Assembly (NCBI RefSeq): GCF_014211915.1
Contig: NZ_CP060039.1
Location: 1,302,001-1,366,000 of the forward strand
Direction: 5' to 3'
Source of the DNA: Burkholderia cenocepacia
GTDB taxonomy: Bacteria; Pseudomonadota; Gammaproteobacteria; Burkholderiales; Burkholderiaceae
Length of the DNA: 64,000 nt
Part shown: positions 8,426 through 19,355 of the stretch, piece by piece
Layout of the letters: every line of letters begins with the position of its first letter
Numbering within the stretch: the first letter of the stretch is position 1
Translations under genes and position numbers: made by a program
Notes under the pieces: model-generated
The model's database searches: none
What the model saw: the letters and a program-made list of their open reading frames with translations, nothing else
What the model was told of the DNA's origin: nothing

Positions 8426-9209
8426 TCAACTGCCGCGAAACATCGTTATCACCGGCGCGAGTGCCGGTCTCGGCCGCGCGCTTGCGCTTGCCTATGCACA
8501 GCCCGGCACGACGCTGGGGATCGTCGGCCGCAATTTCTCGGAGGTCGAGAAAACGGCGGCGACTTGCCGCGCGCACGGCGCCATGGTCGAAACGGGTGTC
8601 ATAGACGTGCGCGATGCCGCGTCGACTGCCGCCTGGCTAACCGACTTCGACACCCTCCACCCGATCGACCTGCTGATCGCGAACGCCGGTGTGGCCAGTA
8701 CGATCGCCGATGCGAGCGACTGGGAAGACCTGGAACGCACGGCTCGCGTCATCGACACGAATCTCTACGGCGCATTGCATACGGTCTTGCCGGTTATCGG
8801 CCGGATGCGGGAGCGCAGGCGCGGCCGTATCGCGATGGTCAGTTCGATCGCCGCACTGCGCGGCATGGCGATCTCGCCAGCCTATTGCGCGAGCAAGGCC
8901 GCGATCAAGGCCTACGGCGATTCCGTGCGCCCGTTGCTGGCGCGCGACGGCGTGGGCGTCACGATCATCCTGCCCGGCTTCGTGAAGACGGCGATGAGCG
9001 ACGTGTTCCCCGGCGACAAGCCGTTCCTCTGGAGTGCCGAGCGTTCGGCCGAGTACATCCGCCGGCGGCTCGACGCAGGCCGAAGCGAGATCGCGTTCCC
9101 CGGGTTGCTCGCATTCGGCATGCGCCTCCTGCCGCTGCTGCCCGCGACGCTGGCCGACGCGATCCTCGACCGCCTGTCCTATCTTCCGTCGAAGGACCGG
9201 GTCAATTGA
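8418..9209 (+). CDS. wcbP: Short-chain dehydrogenase/reductase of the capsule lipid module
   Basis: 263 residues. Classical SDR features: cofactor loop TGASAGLGRALAL, NAG motif LLIANAGVAS, catalytic Ser in MVSSIAALRG and the Y-x3-K pair in YCASKAAIKAYG, then ILPGFVKTAMSD. The last ~40 residues include a hydrophobic segment (GLLAFGMRLLPLLPATLADA) that could attach it to the membrane, as in 3-ketosphinganine reductases. It overlaps wcbO by eight bases and wcbQ by four. Inferred job: reduction of a keto group on the lipid made by WcbR/WcbT; a nucleotide-sugar or polysaccharide substrate cannot be excluded. Confidence 0.85.
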   Translation: MPDQLPRNIVITGASAGLGRALALAYAQPGTTLGIVGRNFSEVEKTAATCRAHGAMVETGVIDVRDAASTAAWLTDFDTLHPIDLLIANAGVASTIADASDWEDLERTARVIDTNLYGALHTVLPVIGRMRERRRGRIAMVSSIAALRGMAISPAYCASKAAIKAYGDSVRPLLARDGVGVTIILPGFVKTAMSDVFPGDKPFLWSAERSAEYIRRRLDAGRSEIAFPGLLAFGMRLLPLLPATLADAILDRLSYLPSKDRVN

Positions 9210-10737
9210 GCGCGCGTCTTGCCGTGACGCTGACGGCCACCATTGCGGTGTCGTTTGCGGTCGATGCGATCGCCGTCCCGCGCGCGCCGCTGCGGCGCCC
9301 GCTGCTGTCGTCAGTGCTTCATATTGTTGCCGTACTCTTCGTATTCGACCTCGTGTTCGCCGCCACCTGCCGGCCGCTGTTTTCGGCCTGCGCGTCGCTT
9401 GCGCTCGTCGGTCTCGTCGCCGCAGTCAGCAACGCGAAGTACGAGTCGTTGCGCGAGCCGTTCGTATTTACCGATCTGAGCCTGTTCAGCCAGTTGTTTT
9501 CGCATCCCCGTCTTTATTTGCCATTCCTCAGCGTCGGCAAGGTCGTCGCGATCGGCGTCGGCATTCTGCTCGTGATCGCGGGTTTCGTCGTCGAGCGACC
9601 GGTGCATCGGGGGGCGTCGTGATCGCGTGGTTCGCGGTAGCGTTGCCGCTCGTGCTCGCGGTGCCCATCGCGGCGCGTTTGCCGTTGACGCTCGATCCCG
9701 ATGCCGACCAGCGTCGCCACGGCTTTTTTGCCGTGTTCGTGGCTTATCTGCTCAACGGGCTGCGCCCCGCGACGTTCCGGAAATTTCGCGAGGTCGTGGC
9801 GGCGGGGCCGTTCGCAACCGGCAAGTCGCATCGGCGCCCGGACGTGATCCTGATCCAGAGCGAATCGTTTTTCGATGCGCGCCGGCTCGGTCGCGCGGTC
9901 GAGCCGAGGCTTTTCGCGCGCTTCGACGAAGCGCGCCGCGAGGCCATCTGGCATGGCGAGATGACGGTGCCGGCATGGGGCGCCAACACCATGCGAACGG
10001 AATTCGCGGTGCTGACCGGCATGGAATCTTTTTCGCTTGGATATGCGCGCTTTTATCCTTACGTATTTGTAAGAAATAAAATCGCGTCGCTTGCCTCTTG
10101 GTTTAACCGTTGCGGCTACGATACAGTCGCGATTCATCCGTATTACGCCGATTTCTTCGGGCGGGACCGGGTATTTCCGCTGCTGGGTTTTACGCGCTTT
10201 CTTGATATCCGCGATTTTGCATCGGCGTCCCGTGCCGGCCCGTACGTGGCGGACGCCGCGGTATCCGAATCGATCATCGCCGAACTCGAAGCGGCGGGCG
10301 ACGACCATCCGCGCTTCATTTTCGCGATGACAATGGAAAACCACGGCCCGCTGCACCTCGAACAGGTTTTGCCTGGAGAATCGTCTTCGCGGCATACTCT
10401 TGGCGAAGACCCGTCCTGGCGCGACCTGACAGCCTACCTGCGACACATTGAAAATGCAGACGCAATGATTGGGCGCCTGCTCGACCATTTGCGCACCAGC
10501 GATCGTGAAACAGTCGTTTGTTTTTACGGCGATCACGTTCCCGCTCTGCCTCACGTATTCGATAAGCTGGGCGTTTCTCCGCAAACCAGCGACTACTTCA
10601 TTTGGCGAAATTACGGCACGGACACGCCCGAATGCCGGAATCTGGCGGCCGAAGAGCTCGGTTCGGTACTTTTGCATGTGGTACAAGATGACGGACATCG
10701 CGCGGAACAACCGCACGCATCCGAGAAAGCGACATAA
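9206..10737 (+). pseudogene. wcbQ: Sulfatase-fold membrane protein of the capsule locus, apparent frameshift
   Basis: Coding signal switches frame at 9609-9622. The first frame (TTG 9206 to TGA 9620-9622, 138 residues) encodes several membrane helices (AVTLTATIAVSFAVDAIAV, LSSVLHIVAVLFVFDLVF, VGKVVAIGVGILLVIAGF). The second continues as VIAWFAVALPLVLAVPI, a further helix, then an alkaline-phosphatase/LTA-synthase-like domain: VILIQSESFFDARRL, PAWGANTMRTEF, LTGMESFSLG, AMTMENHG and VCFYGDHVPALP. One extra G in the G6 run at 9609-9614 would make one 510-residue protein with the normal topology of this family. As it stands, a GTG at 9619 overlapping the stop could restart translation, so a split two-chain protein is possible. 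Predicted role is transfer of a phospho-group (phosphoglycerol or phosphoethanolamine type) in the periplasm. Confidence 0.75.
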
Positions 10738-10740
10738 AAG

Positions 10741-13700
10741 ATGAATAGTAAGATTGCAATAATTGGGGTGGCTTGTCGGTTTCCCGGGAGCGCGAACAAT
10801 CTTGGCGACTTCTGGCAACTGCTGCGCGACGAACGCGACGCAGTGACCGAAATCCCCGCTGACCGCTTCGGTACCGATTTCTACCAGCACCCGTCCAAAC
10901 GCGAACCGGGCAAGAGCTATACGTTCGCGGCCGGCGTGCTCGACAACGTCGCCGGCTTCGACGCCGCGTTCTTCGGCATTTCGCCGCGCGAAGCGGCCCA
11001 GATGGACCCTCAGCAGCGCCTGCTGCTCGAGCTCGCGTGGGAAGCATTCGAAGACGCCGGCGTGCGCCCGGCCGACATGCGCGGCAGCAACTGCGGCGTC
11101 TTCGTCGGCGCGGCCAGCATGGATTACGGCAACCGCAACATGGACGATCTGAACGTGATCGATCCGTATTCGGCGACCGGCAATACGCTGAGCATCGCGT
11201 CGAACCGCGTGTCCTACCTGTTCGACCTGCACGGCCCGAGCATGACGGTCGATACCGCCTGTTCGTCGTCGCTCGTCGCTCTCCATCAGGCCGTCAAGGC
11301 ACTGCAGTCCGGCGAGGCCGACGTGGCGCTCGCGGGCGGCGTCAACCTGCTGCTGCACCCGTTCGGCTTCGTCAGCTTCTCGAAGGCGTCGATGCTGTCG
11401 CCGCGCGGTCGTTGCCGCGCATTCGACGCGACCGGCGACGGCTACGTGCGCTCGGAAGGCGGCGCGTTCGTGCTGCTCAAGCCGCTCGATCGCGCGCTGG
11501 CCGACGGCGATACGATCCATGCGGTGATCGCCGGTTCCGGCGTGAACTCGGTCGGCCACTCGCCGGGCGGGATCAGCGTGCCGGGCGCGGCCGCGCAGGC
11601 TTCGCTGCTGCGCAGCGTGTACGCGCGCGCCGGCATCGATCCGCGGTCGCTCGCCTATCTCGAGGCGCACGGCACCGGCACGGCGGTCGGCGATCCGATC
11701 GAGGCGCGTGCGCTGATCGACGTCGTGTCGGGCGAGCGCCCGGCCGATCGTCCGCTGCTGATCGGTTCGGTGAAGACCAACATCGGCCACCTCGAAACGG
11801 CATCCGGCATGGCCGGCCTGCTGAAGGCCGTGCTGTGCCTCAAGCATCGCGCGGTGCCGCGCTCGCTGCACTTCGTCACGCCCAATCCCGGGATCGATTT
11901 CGACGGCGGGCGTTTGCGCGTCGTCGATCGCTACATGCCGCTCGACGCGGGCGACGCGCCGCTGACGGTCGGCGTCAACTCGTTCGGCTTCGGCGGAACG
12001 AACGCCCACGTCGTGCTGACCGAGGCGCCGGTCGCAAACGACGTGTCGCCAGCAGCGCCCGAGCCGACTCGAGCGCAACCGTCCCCGCTCGCGCTGACCG
12101 CGCGCAGTGCGAATGCGCTCGCGGCACTCGCGGGCCGCTATCTGGCCATGCTCGACGACGGCGGCGACTGGCAGGCGCTTGCCGCGGCCGCCGCGCGTCG
12201 GCGCCAGTGGCTCGAGCATCGCGCGATCGTCGCGCCGGCCGACGTGGCCGAAGGCCGTGCGGCGCTTGCGGCACTGGCCCAGCCGGCACAGGACGGGCTG
12301 CCGGCCTGCGTGGCGGCCGGCCAGGCGCCCGCCGACGCATTGCGTACCGCGCTCGTGTTCTCGGGCAACGGTTGCCAGTGGGTCGGAATGGGCAACGAAC
12401 TCTATGCGGAGAACGCGGTTTTCCGGGCGGCGCTCGACGAAGTCGACGCACTATGGCGCGCGGACGGCAGCCCGCCGCTCGTCGACGTGATGCGCGGCGG
12501 CCCGGGCACGACATGGCTGGCCGGCGCGGGTGCCGAATGGCTCGCCGCGACCGAGAACGCGCAGCCGCTGCTGTTCGCGATCCAGGTCGGCATGATTCGC
12601 GTGATCGACGCGCGAGGCATGCGTTACGACGCGGCGATCGGCCACAGCGTCGGTGAAATCGCCGCGGCGTGGGTGACGGGCGCGCTGTCGCTCGCCGACG
12701 CGGTGCGCGTGATCAAGATCCGCAGCCGCGCGCAGGCGATGACGCGCGGCAGCGGCCGGATGGCGGCCGTCGGCATCGGCGAGGCAGCCGCGCGCGAGCT
12801 GATCGCGCGCCATGGGCTTGCGCGCCGGGTCGAGGTGGCCGGCATCAACAGTCCCGATGCGGTGACGCTCGCCGGCGAGCTGCAGGGCTTGCAGGCGCTG
12901 GAGGCAGCGCTGCGCGGCAGCGGCAAGTTCTTCCAGATGCTCGATCTCGACTATGCGTTCCACAGCAGCCACATGGACCGCATCGAGCCGGTCGTGCTGG
13001 CCGAGCTGGCCAGCCTGCGGCCCCAGCCGGGCAACGGCAGGTTCGTGTCGACGGTGACCGGCGGCGCGCTCGCGGGCAACGCACTCGATGCGCGCTACTG
13101 GTGGCGCAATATCCGCGAACCGGTGCGCTTCGGCGACGGCATCGCGTATCTGATCGAGCAGGGCGTCAGGCTGTTCATCGAAGTCTCGCCGCATTCGATC
13201 CTGCGCACGTACGTGAAGCAGGCGTTGACGGCCGCCGGCGTGACCGGCGCGGTGCTGCCGACGCTCAAGCGCGATCACGGCAGCGCGGCGACGCTGCGGC
13301 AAGCGATTCTCGCGGCGATCGCGCACGGCGCGAGCGTCGATCCCGACCGCTTTGCGCCGGGCGAATCGCGTGCGGCATTGCCGTCGTATCCGTGGCAGCG
13401 CGACCGTTTCTGGCTCACGCCGACCGTCGAAGGCTACGGTCTCGTCAATCGGCGCCGCGAGCATCCGCTGCTCGGCTATCGGCTGCACGAACATGCATTC
13501 GGCTGGGAAAACCAGCTCGATCCGGCGAAGCTGCCGATGCTGGCCGATCACGTCGTCGACGGCGGCGTGGCGTTCCCGGGGCCGGCTACGTGGAAATGGC
13601 GCTCGCCGCGGCGCGCACCTTCTTCGATACGCCGGATGCGGCGCTCGAAAACGTCGAGATCCGCACGCCGGTCGTGTTCCAGCCGCAGCAGGCGAAGCTG

Positions 13701-16700
13701 TTCCGGCTCGTGATCGAGCCGCGCACCGCGACGTTTACGATCGAGACGCGCGACCGGATGTCTGACGGCGCATGGACGCTGAACGTGACGGGACGGATGC
13801 TCGAAAGCGGCAACGCGCTCGGCGCCGCGAGCATCGTGCCGGCCGCGACGCTTGAACGCCTGCTCGCGCTGCCGGCCGCCGACGGCGACACGCTGTATGC
13901 GAACACGGCAGCCATCGGCCTCCACTACGGGCCGGCGTTCCGCTGGGTTCGCACCGTGCGGGTCGCCGCGGCCGAGGACGCCGCGCTGGCCGACGTCGCC
14001 GCGCCGGCCGCGTGCGGCGATGCGCGGGCGCTATCCGCGTATCTGCTGCATCCGGCGTTGATGGACAGCGGGTTTCATCCGCTGTTCGCGCTGCTGGCGG
14101 CGCAGGCGCGTGATGGCGAGCATCCGGCCTACGTGCCGGTGCAGATCGGCCGGGTCGACTATTTGCGCGGCGACGCGGTCGCCCGCGTGCTCGCCCGGGT
14201 CGACCGGCGCAGCCCGCATTCGATCGTCGCGCAGTTCGAATTCCTCGACGCGCAGGGCGCGATCGTCGCGCGGCTCGGCGGCTGCCGGTTCCGGCGCGTG
14301 GACCTCGTCGGCCGCCGGCAGAATCTGCCTTCGCGTTTCGTCTACCGCCTCGAAGAGATGCCGTTGCCGAACGACGTCGACGCGGCCGCGTTGCCGGCAC
14401 CCGACGCGCTGCTCGCGCAAGCGGTCGCGCGCGTCGACGCCGCGGAGCTCGACGGCCGTCGGACGCAGCATTTGACCGAGATCCTGCCGCTGCTCGACGT
14501 GCTGGCCAGCCTGTACGTGCTGCGCGCGTTCGATGCGCTCGGCGTATTCGCCGGCACGTGGCAGCCCGCACCGGAGCGCGCGGCGCTCGCTACACGCCTG
14601 GCCGACATGCTCGTCGAGGACGGGCTGGCCGCGCGTGACGGCGCGCGTCTCGTCCGCGACGACGCGGCGTGCGCGGCGCTGCCGCCGCTCGACGATCTGT
14701 GGCGCGGGCTGCTGGCCGAATCGCCGGGGCACGTGGCCGAACTGACGCTGCTCGCGCATTGCGGCGCGGCGCTGCCCGACGTGCTGAGCGGCGCGAAGGA
14801 CGGCGCACGCTGGCTGTCGCCGACCGGGCACAGCCTGGTCGAGCAGTTGCTTGCCGCATCGCCGACCTGGCAGCACGTGCATGCGCTGCTGGCGGCCGGC
14901 GTCGAGCAGGCGGTCGATGCGTGGCAGCCGGCGCGCCGGCTGCGCGTGCTCGAACTGGGCGCGACGGACGGTGACGTGCTGCAAACGCTCGGCATGCATC
15001 TCGCCGCCGCGCGCTGCGATCACACGATCGCCGCGACGGCCGGCCAGCTGGCCGGGTTCGATACGGATGCGGAAGCCGCAGTGCGCACGGTGGCATTGCA
15101 GCCGGGCGAACGGTTGTCGCTGTCCGCCGACGAAGCCGGGCCGTACGACCTGATCGTCGCGAACCGCGCGCTGAGCGGCCGTCCCGATGCGGCCGATGCA
15201 CTGAACGCGATGCGCTCGTGGTTGGCGCCGGGCGGCTTGCTGCTGCTGGCCGAGCCGCGTCGCGGCCGCTTCTCCGACATCGTGTTCGGCGCGCAGCCTG
15301 CGTCGACGGGCGTCGACCTGCCCGCGCCGCTGGCGCCGGCGGATCTCGAGGCGACGCTGGCGCGCGCGGGCTACGTCGACGTCGTGCGGCATGTCGAGCA
15401 GTCGCTCGATCTGGACGGCACGCCGACGTTCGTCATCGCACGCAACCCGGCAAGCGCCGCGGCCGCGCAACGCGGCAGCGACGCGAGCGATCTCGATACG
15501 CTCGCCCGCAGCGAACAATGGCTCGTGATGCACGCACCAGACGCGGCCGGCGGTTTCGGCGGGCAACTGGCCGACGCGCTCGCGCACGCGGGCTACCCGG
15601 CCGATATCGTCGACCTCGCGCATGCGGGCGATGCCATTGCGTCGTTGCCGGCGGGGCAGCCGGCGCATGTCGTGTTCTGCGCGCCGGAAACGCCGCTTGC
15701 CGACACGACGACGGGAGACGACCTGATGGCCGCGCTGCGTCACGGCGTGATCGCGCTGGCGGCGCTCGTGCGCGCGCTCGGCGCGCAACCGAACGCACGC
15801 ACGCGGCTGACCGTCGTCACGCGCGGCGGCGCGCCGTTCGCCGGAGCCGCGCATGCGCATCCGGAACAGGCGACGCTGTGGGGCCTCGGTCGCGTGCTGG
15901 CGAACGAGCATCCCGAACTCGCATGCCGTTTGATCGACGTCGATCGCACGGCGGACGGGATTCCCGATGCGCTGATTCGCGAGCTGACCGGCGCGGCGGT
16001 CGAGGAAGAAGTCGTGTTGAGCGCGCACGGGCGGCTGGTGCCGCGCATGCTGACGGCCGCACAGGCCGCGGCGCGCAGCGACGGCGCGCTTGCACGCGCG
16101 TCGGTGCTGGCGTTCGACGCACCGGGCTCGTTGCGCAATCTCGAATGGTTCGCGCTGCCGGAAAGCGCGCTGGGCGACGACGAGGTGGAAATCGAGCCGG
16201 TTGCCACCGGCCTGAATTTCCGCGACGTGATGTACGCGATGGGGCTCCTGTCCGATGAAGCGGTGGAGACCGGCTTCGCGGGCGCGACGATCGGCATGGA
16301 GCTGTCCGGCCGCGTCGTCCGCGTAGGCCGCGCGGTGACGGCATTCGCACCGGGCGATGCGGTGCTCGGTTTCGCGCCGGCGTCGTTCGCGACGCGTGTC
16401 AGGACACGCGCGCAGGCCATCGCGCAGAAACCCCAGCGCCTGTCGTTCGAGGAAGCGGCGACCGTGCCGACCACGTTCTTCACCGCGTACTACGCGCTCG
16501 TCGAACTCGCGCGGCTGCGCCGCGGCGAGCGCGTGCTGGTGCATGGCGGCGCGGGCGGGGTCGGGATCGCCGCGATCCAGCTCGCGCGCCACTTCGGCGC
16601 GGAAGTGTTCGCGACCGCCGGCAGCGACGAGAAGCGCGAGTTCGTGCGCTTGCTCGGCGCCGATCACGTGCTCGACTCGCGCAGTCTGGCGTTCGCGGAC

Positions 16701-18377
16701 GAGATTCGCGCGATGACGGGCGGCGAGGGCATCGACATCGTGCTGAATTCGCTCGCAGGCGAGGCGATGGTGCGCAGCATCGATACACTGCGTCCGTTCG
16801 GCCGTTTCCTCGAACTCGGCAAGCGCGATTTCTACGAAAACAGTCACATCGGGCTGCGGCCGTTCCGCAACAACATCAGTTATTTCGGCATCGACGCCGA
16901 CCAGTTGATGGGTGCGCTGCCGGAACTGACCGCACGGCTGTTCGGCGACGTGATGGCGCTGTTCGCGGCAGGCGTGCTGCATCCGCTGCCGTACCGCGCG
17001 TTCCCGGCCGAGCGGGCCGAGGATGCGTTCCGCTACATGCAGCAGGCGCGCCAGATCGGCAAGGTGCTCGTGACCTATCCGTCCGGCACGCCCGCGCCGA
17101 CGCGCGGCGTCGCGCGCGCGGCGTCGCTCGGGCTCGATCCGCACGGCGCTTACCTGGTGGTCGGCGGCACGGGCGGCCTGGGCTTCGCGAGCGCGCGCTG
17201 GATGGTCGAGCACGGCGCACGTCGGCTGACGCTGGCGAGCCGTTCCGGCGAACTCGCCGCCGCGGCGCGCGAGGAAGTGGTGCGCTGGCGCGACACGCTC
17301 GGCGTCATCGTCGACGTCGTGTCGTGCGATGTGACCGATGCGGTGGCAGTCGATGCGATGGTTGCCGCGATCGTCCGGCGTGCCCATCCGCTGAAGGGCG
17401 TGCTGCATTCCGCGATGTCGATCGACGACGGTCTCGTGCGCAATCTCGACGATGCGCGGATGACCGCGGTGCTCGCGCCGAAGGTCGCTGGCGCATGGAA
17501 CCTGCATCGCGCGACGCGCGGGCTGCCGCTCGACCTGTTCGTCGTCTATTCGTCGGCGACCACCTATCTCGGCAATCCGGGGCAATCGAACTACGTCGCG
17601 GCCAACGCCTTCCTCGAGGCACTGGTCGAACATCGCCGCGCGGCAGGCTTGCCCGGCACGTTCATGGCCTGGGGGCCGCTCGAGGATGTCGGCTTCCTCG
17701 CACGCAACGCCGATACGCGCGAAGCGTTGCAGTCGCGGATCGGCGGTGCGTCGATCACGTCCGACGAAGCGATGGCCGCGCTCGAGCGCGTGCTGGTGGC
17801 GGGTGCGGCCGGCGAAGCGGTGGTGCGGCTCGACTGGCATGCGGTGGCACGCGGGATGCCGGCCGCGAAGGCGCGCCGGTATGCGCTGCTGCAATCGCAG
17901 GCGAAGGGTGGCGATGCGCGCGACGGCGGTACGCAACTGCGTGAAGAAGTGCTGGCCCTGCCGCGCGACGAAGCCATCGCGCTGGTGGCGCGGACGCTGC
18001 AGGCGCAGATCGCGCGGATTCTGCACATGACGCCCGATCGCATCGCGCTCGACAAGTCGGTGCTCGACATGGGCATGGATTCGCTGATGGGGATGGAGCT
18101 CGGCCTTGCGGTCGAGGAAGCGTTCGAGGTCAAGCTGTCGGTGATGGCGATCGCGGAAGGCGCGTCGGTGACGACGCTGGCCGGTCGCATCGTCGATTCG
18201 ATCGGCGCGTCGGCGGATGCCGGCTGCGATGCCGCGTCGGCGGCCGATGCCGCGCAGGAGGCCGTCGCGGCACTCGCCGCGAAGCATGCGATCGACGGCG
18301 AAGCGCGCGCGATGCTCGATGCGCAGCCGGCGCCGGTTGCCGAGCAGGTATCGCCGTCGCTGGAGGTGGCGCGGTGA
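10741..18377 (+). pseudogene. wcbR: Highly reducing type I polyketide synthase, apparent one-base frameshift
   Basis: One PKS module read in two frames; the break is at GGGG 13578-13581, where a fifth G would restore AFPGAGYVEMALAAA and a 2545-residue protein. Domains in restored numbering: KS 1-430 (Cys174 in DTACSSS, His310 in EAHGTGT, His350 in NIGHLE), AT ~534-830 (Ser636 in GHSVGE), DH from ~900 (His937 in LADHVVDGG), methyltransferase-like ~1245-1570 with a weak SAM loop (VLELGATDGDV), ER ~1785-2115 (VLVHGGAGGVGIAAIQLA), KR ~2135-2320 (VVGGTGGLGFA, YSSATTYLGNPGQSNYVAAN) and ACP ~2415-2485 (Ser2448 in GMDSLMGME). There is no thioesterase, so a partner must release the chain. With the deletion, only KS-AT and part of DH are made, so the product is lost. 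Confidence 0.9.
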
Positions 18378-19291
18378 ACGCGCCGACCGGCTGGGCGACG
18401 CGACAGGGCACGCTGGCGCGTCCGCTGACGATCGACGGGCATGGCTTGCATACGGGGCGCCGGGTCGGCGTCCGGATTCTGCCCGCGTGTCCGAAGGACG
18501 GCGTGACGGGCATCGTGTTCCGTCGGGTCGAGCACGGGCGCACGCTCGCGACGCTGCCCGTCGACCCAGCGCTGCGCCGCGCGCAGCCGCTCTGCACGAT
18601 GCTGCGCAATGCCGACGGCATCGGCGTGCGCACGATCGAGCACCTGCTCGCGTCGCTGCTCGCGTGCGAGATCGATCACGCGATCGTCGAGCTCGACGCG
18701 GAAGAGGTGCCGATCCTCGACGGCAGCGCCACGCCGTGGGTCGACGCGATCCGCGCATGCGGCCGCGTCGCGCTCGATGCGCCGAAACGCTTCATTCGCG
18801 TGCTGCGACCGATCGTCGTCACGGACGGCGACGGCGACCAGCGGCGCGAGATGCGGATCGAGCCGGCGCCGCGTTACGAACTGAGCGTGCGCAACGACCT
18901 GCGCGGCTTCGGCGACATGCACTGGGACGGCGCGCTGACGCCGGCCGCATTCGCGACCGACATCGCGCCGTCGCGCTCGTACGGGCGCGTGAAGTGGGCC
19001 GTGCCGGCGATCGTCGCCGGCTATTTGCGCGGCGTGCCGATCCTGCGCGGCGCGCGGCCGTCGTGCACCGCGTCGATCGTCGGCAATCGCGTGCTGGGCG
19101 GGATGCGGTTGCCGGAGGAATTCGTCAGGCACCGCGTGCTCGATCTCGTCGGCGATCTCGCACTGGCCGGCGCGCCGCTGCTCGCGCGCGTGAGCGCGCT
19201 GCGGCCGAGCCACGAGATGAATTTCCGGCTGGTCGATGCGTTGCTGGCTACGCCCGATGCGTGGCAGTGGGCCGACTTTTCCGACGCATGA
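18374..19291 (+). CDS. wcbS: LpxC-like deacetylase of the capsule locus
   Basis: 305 residues from GTG 18374, overlapping the wcbR stop by four bases. It is a clear homologue of LpxC (UDP-3-O-acyl-GlcNAc deacetylase): the start LTIDGHGLHTGRRVGV, the zinc and catalytic pair in VRTIEHLLASLLACEIDHA, then ELDAEEVPILDGSATPW. The HxxxD zinc motif is kept in RHRVLDLVGDLAL, and a late His is present in PSHEMNFRLVDALL. Zinc and catalytic residues thus look intact. It is not expected to be the lipid A enzyme, because that gene normally sits in the ftsZ-lpxC region. Inferred: removal of an N-acetyl group from a capsule lipid or sugar intermediate. Confidence 0.88.
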   Translation: MNAPTGWATRQGTLARPLTIDGHGLHTGRRVGVRILPACPKDGVTGIVFRRVEHGRTLATLPVDPALRRAQPLCTMLRNADGIGVRTIEHLLASLLACEIDHAIVELDAEEVPILDGSATPWVDAIRACGRVALDAPKRFIRVLRPIVVTDGDGDQRREMRIEPAPRYELSVRNDLRGFGDMHWDGALTPAAFATDIAPSRSYGRVKWAVPAIVAGYLRGVPILRGARPSCTASIVGNRVLGGMRLPEEFVRHRVLDLVGDLALAGAPLLARVSALRPSHEMNFRLVDALLATPDAWQWADFSDA

Positions 19292-19355
19292 CACCACGCC
19301 TTTTAAAAATACGCGGCGTAACATAGCGTCTTTTCGAGATACAGCGAAGGAAGCA

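Noticed and set aside
9514..12219. Long antisense open frame across wcbQ and wcbR
   Set aside because: No family similarity and third-position bias follows the plus-strand genes.
14031..18758. Very long open frame antisense to wcbR
   Set aside because: Arg/Ala/His-rich translation without domains; typical mirror frame of a GC-rich PKS gene.
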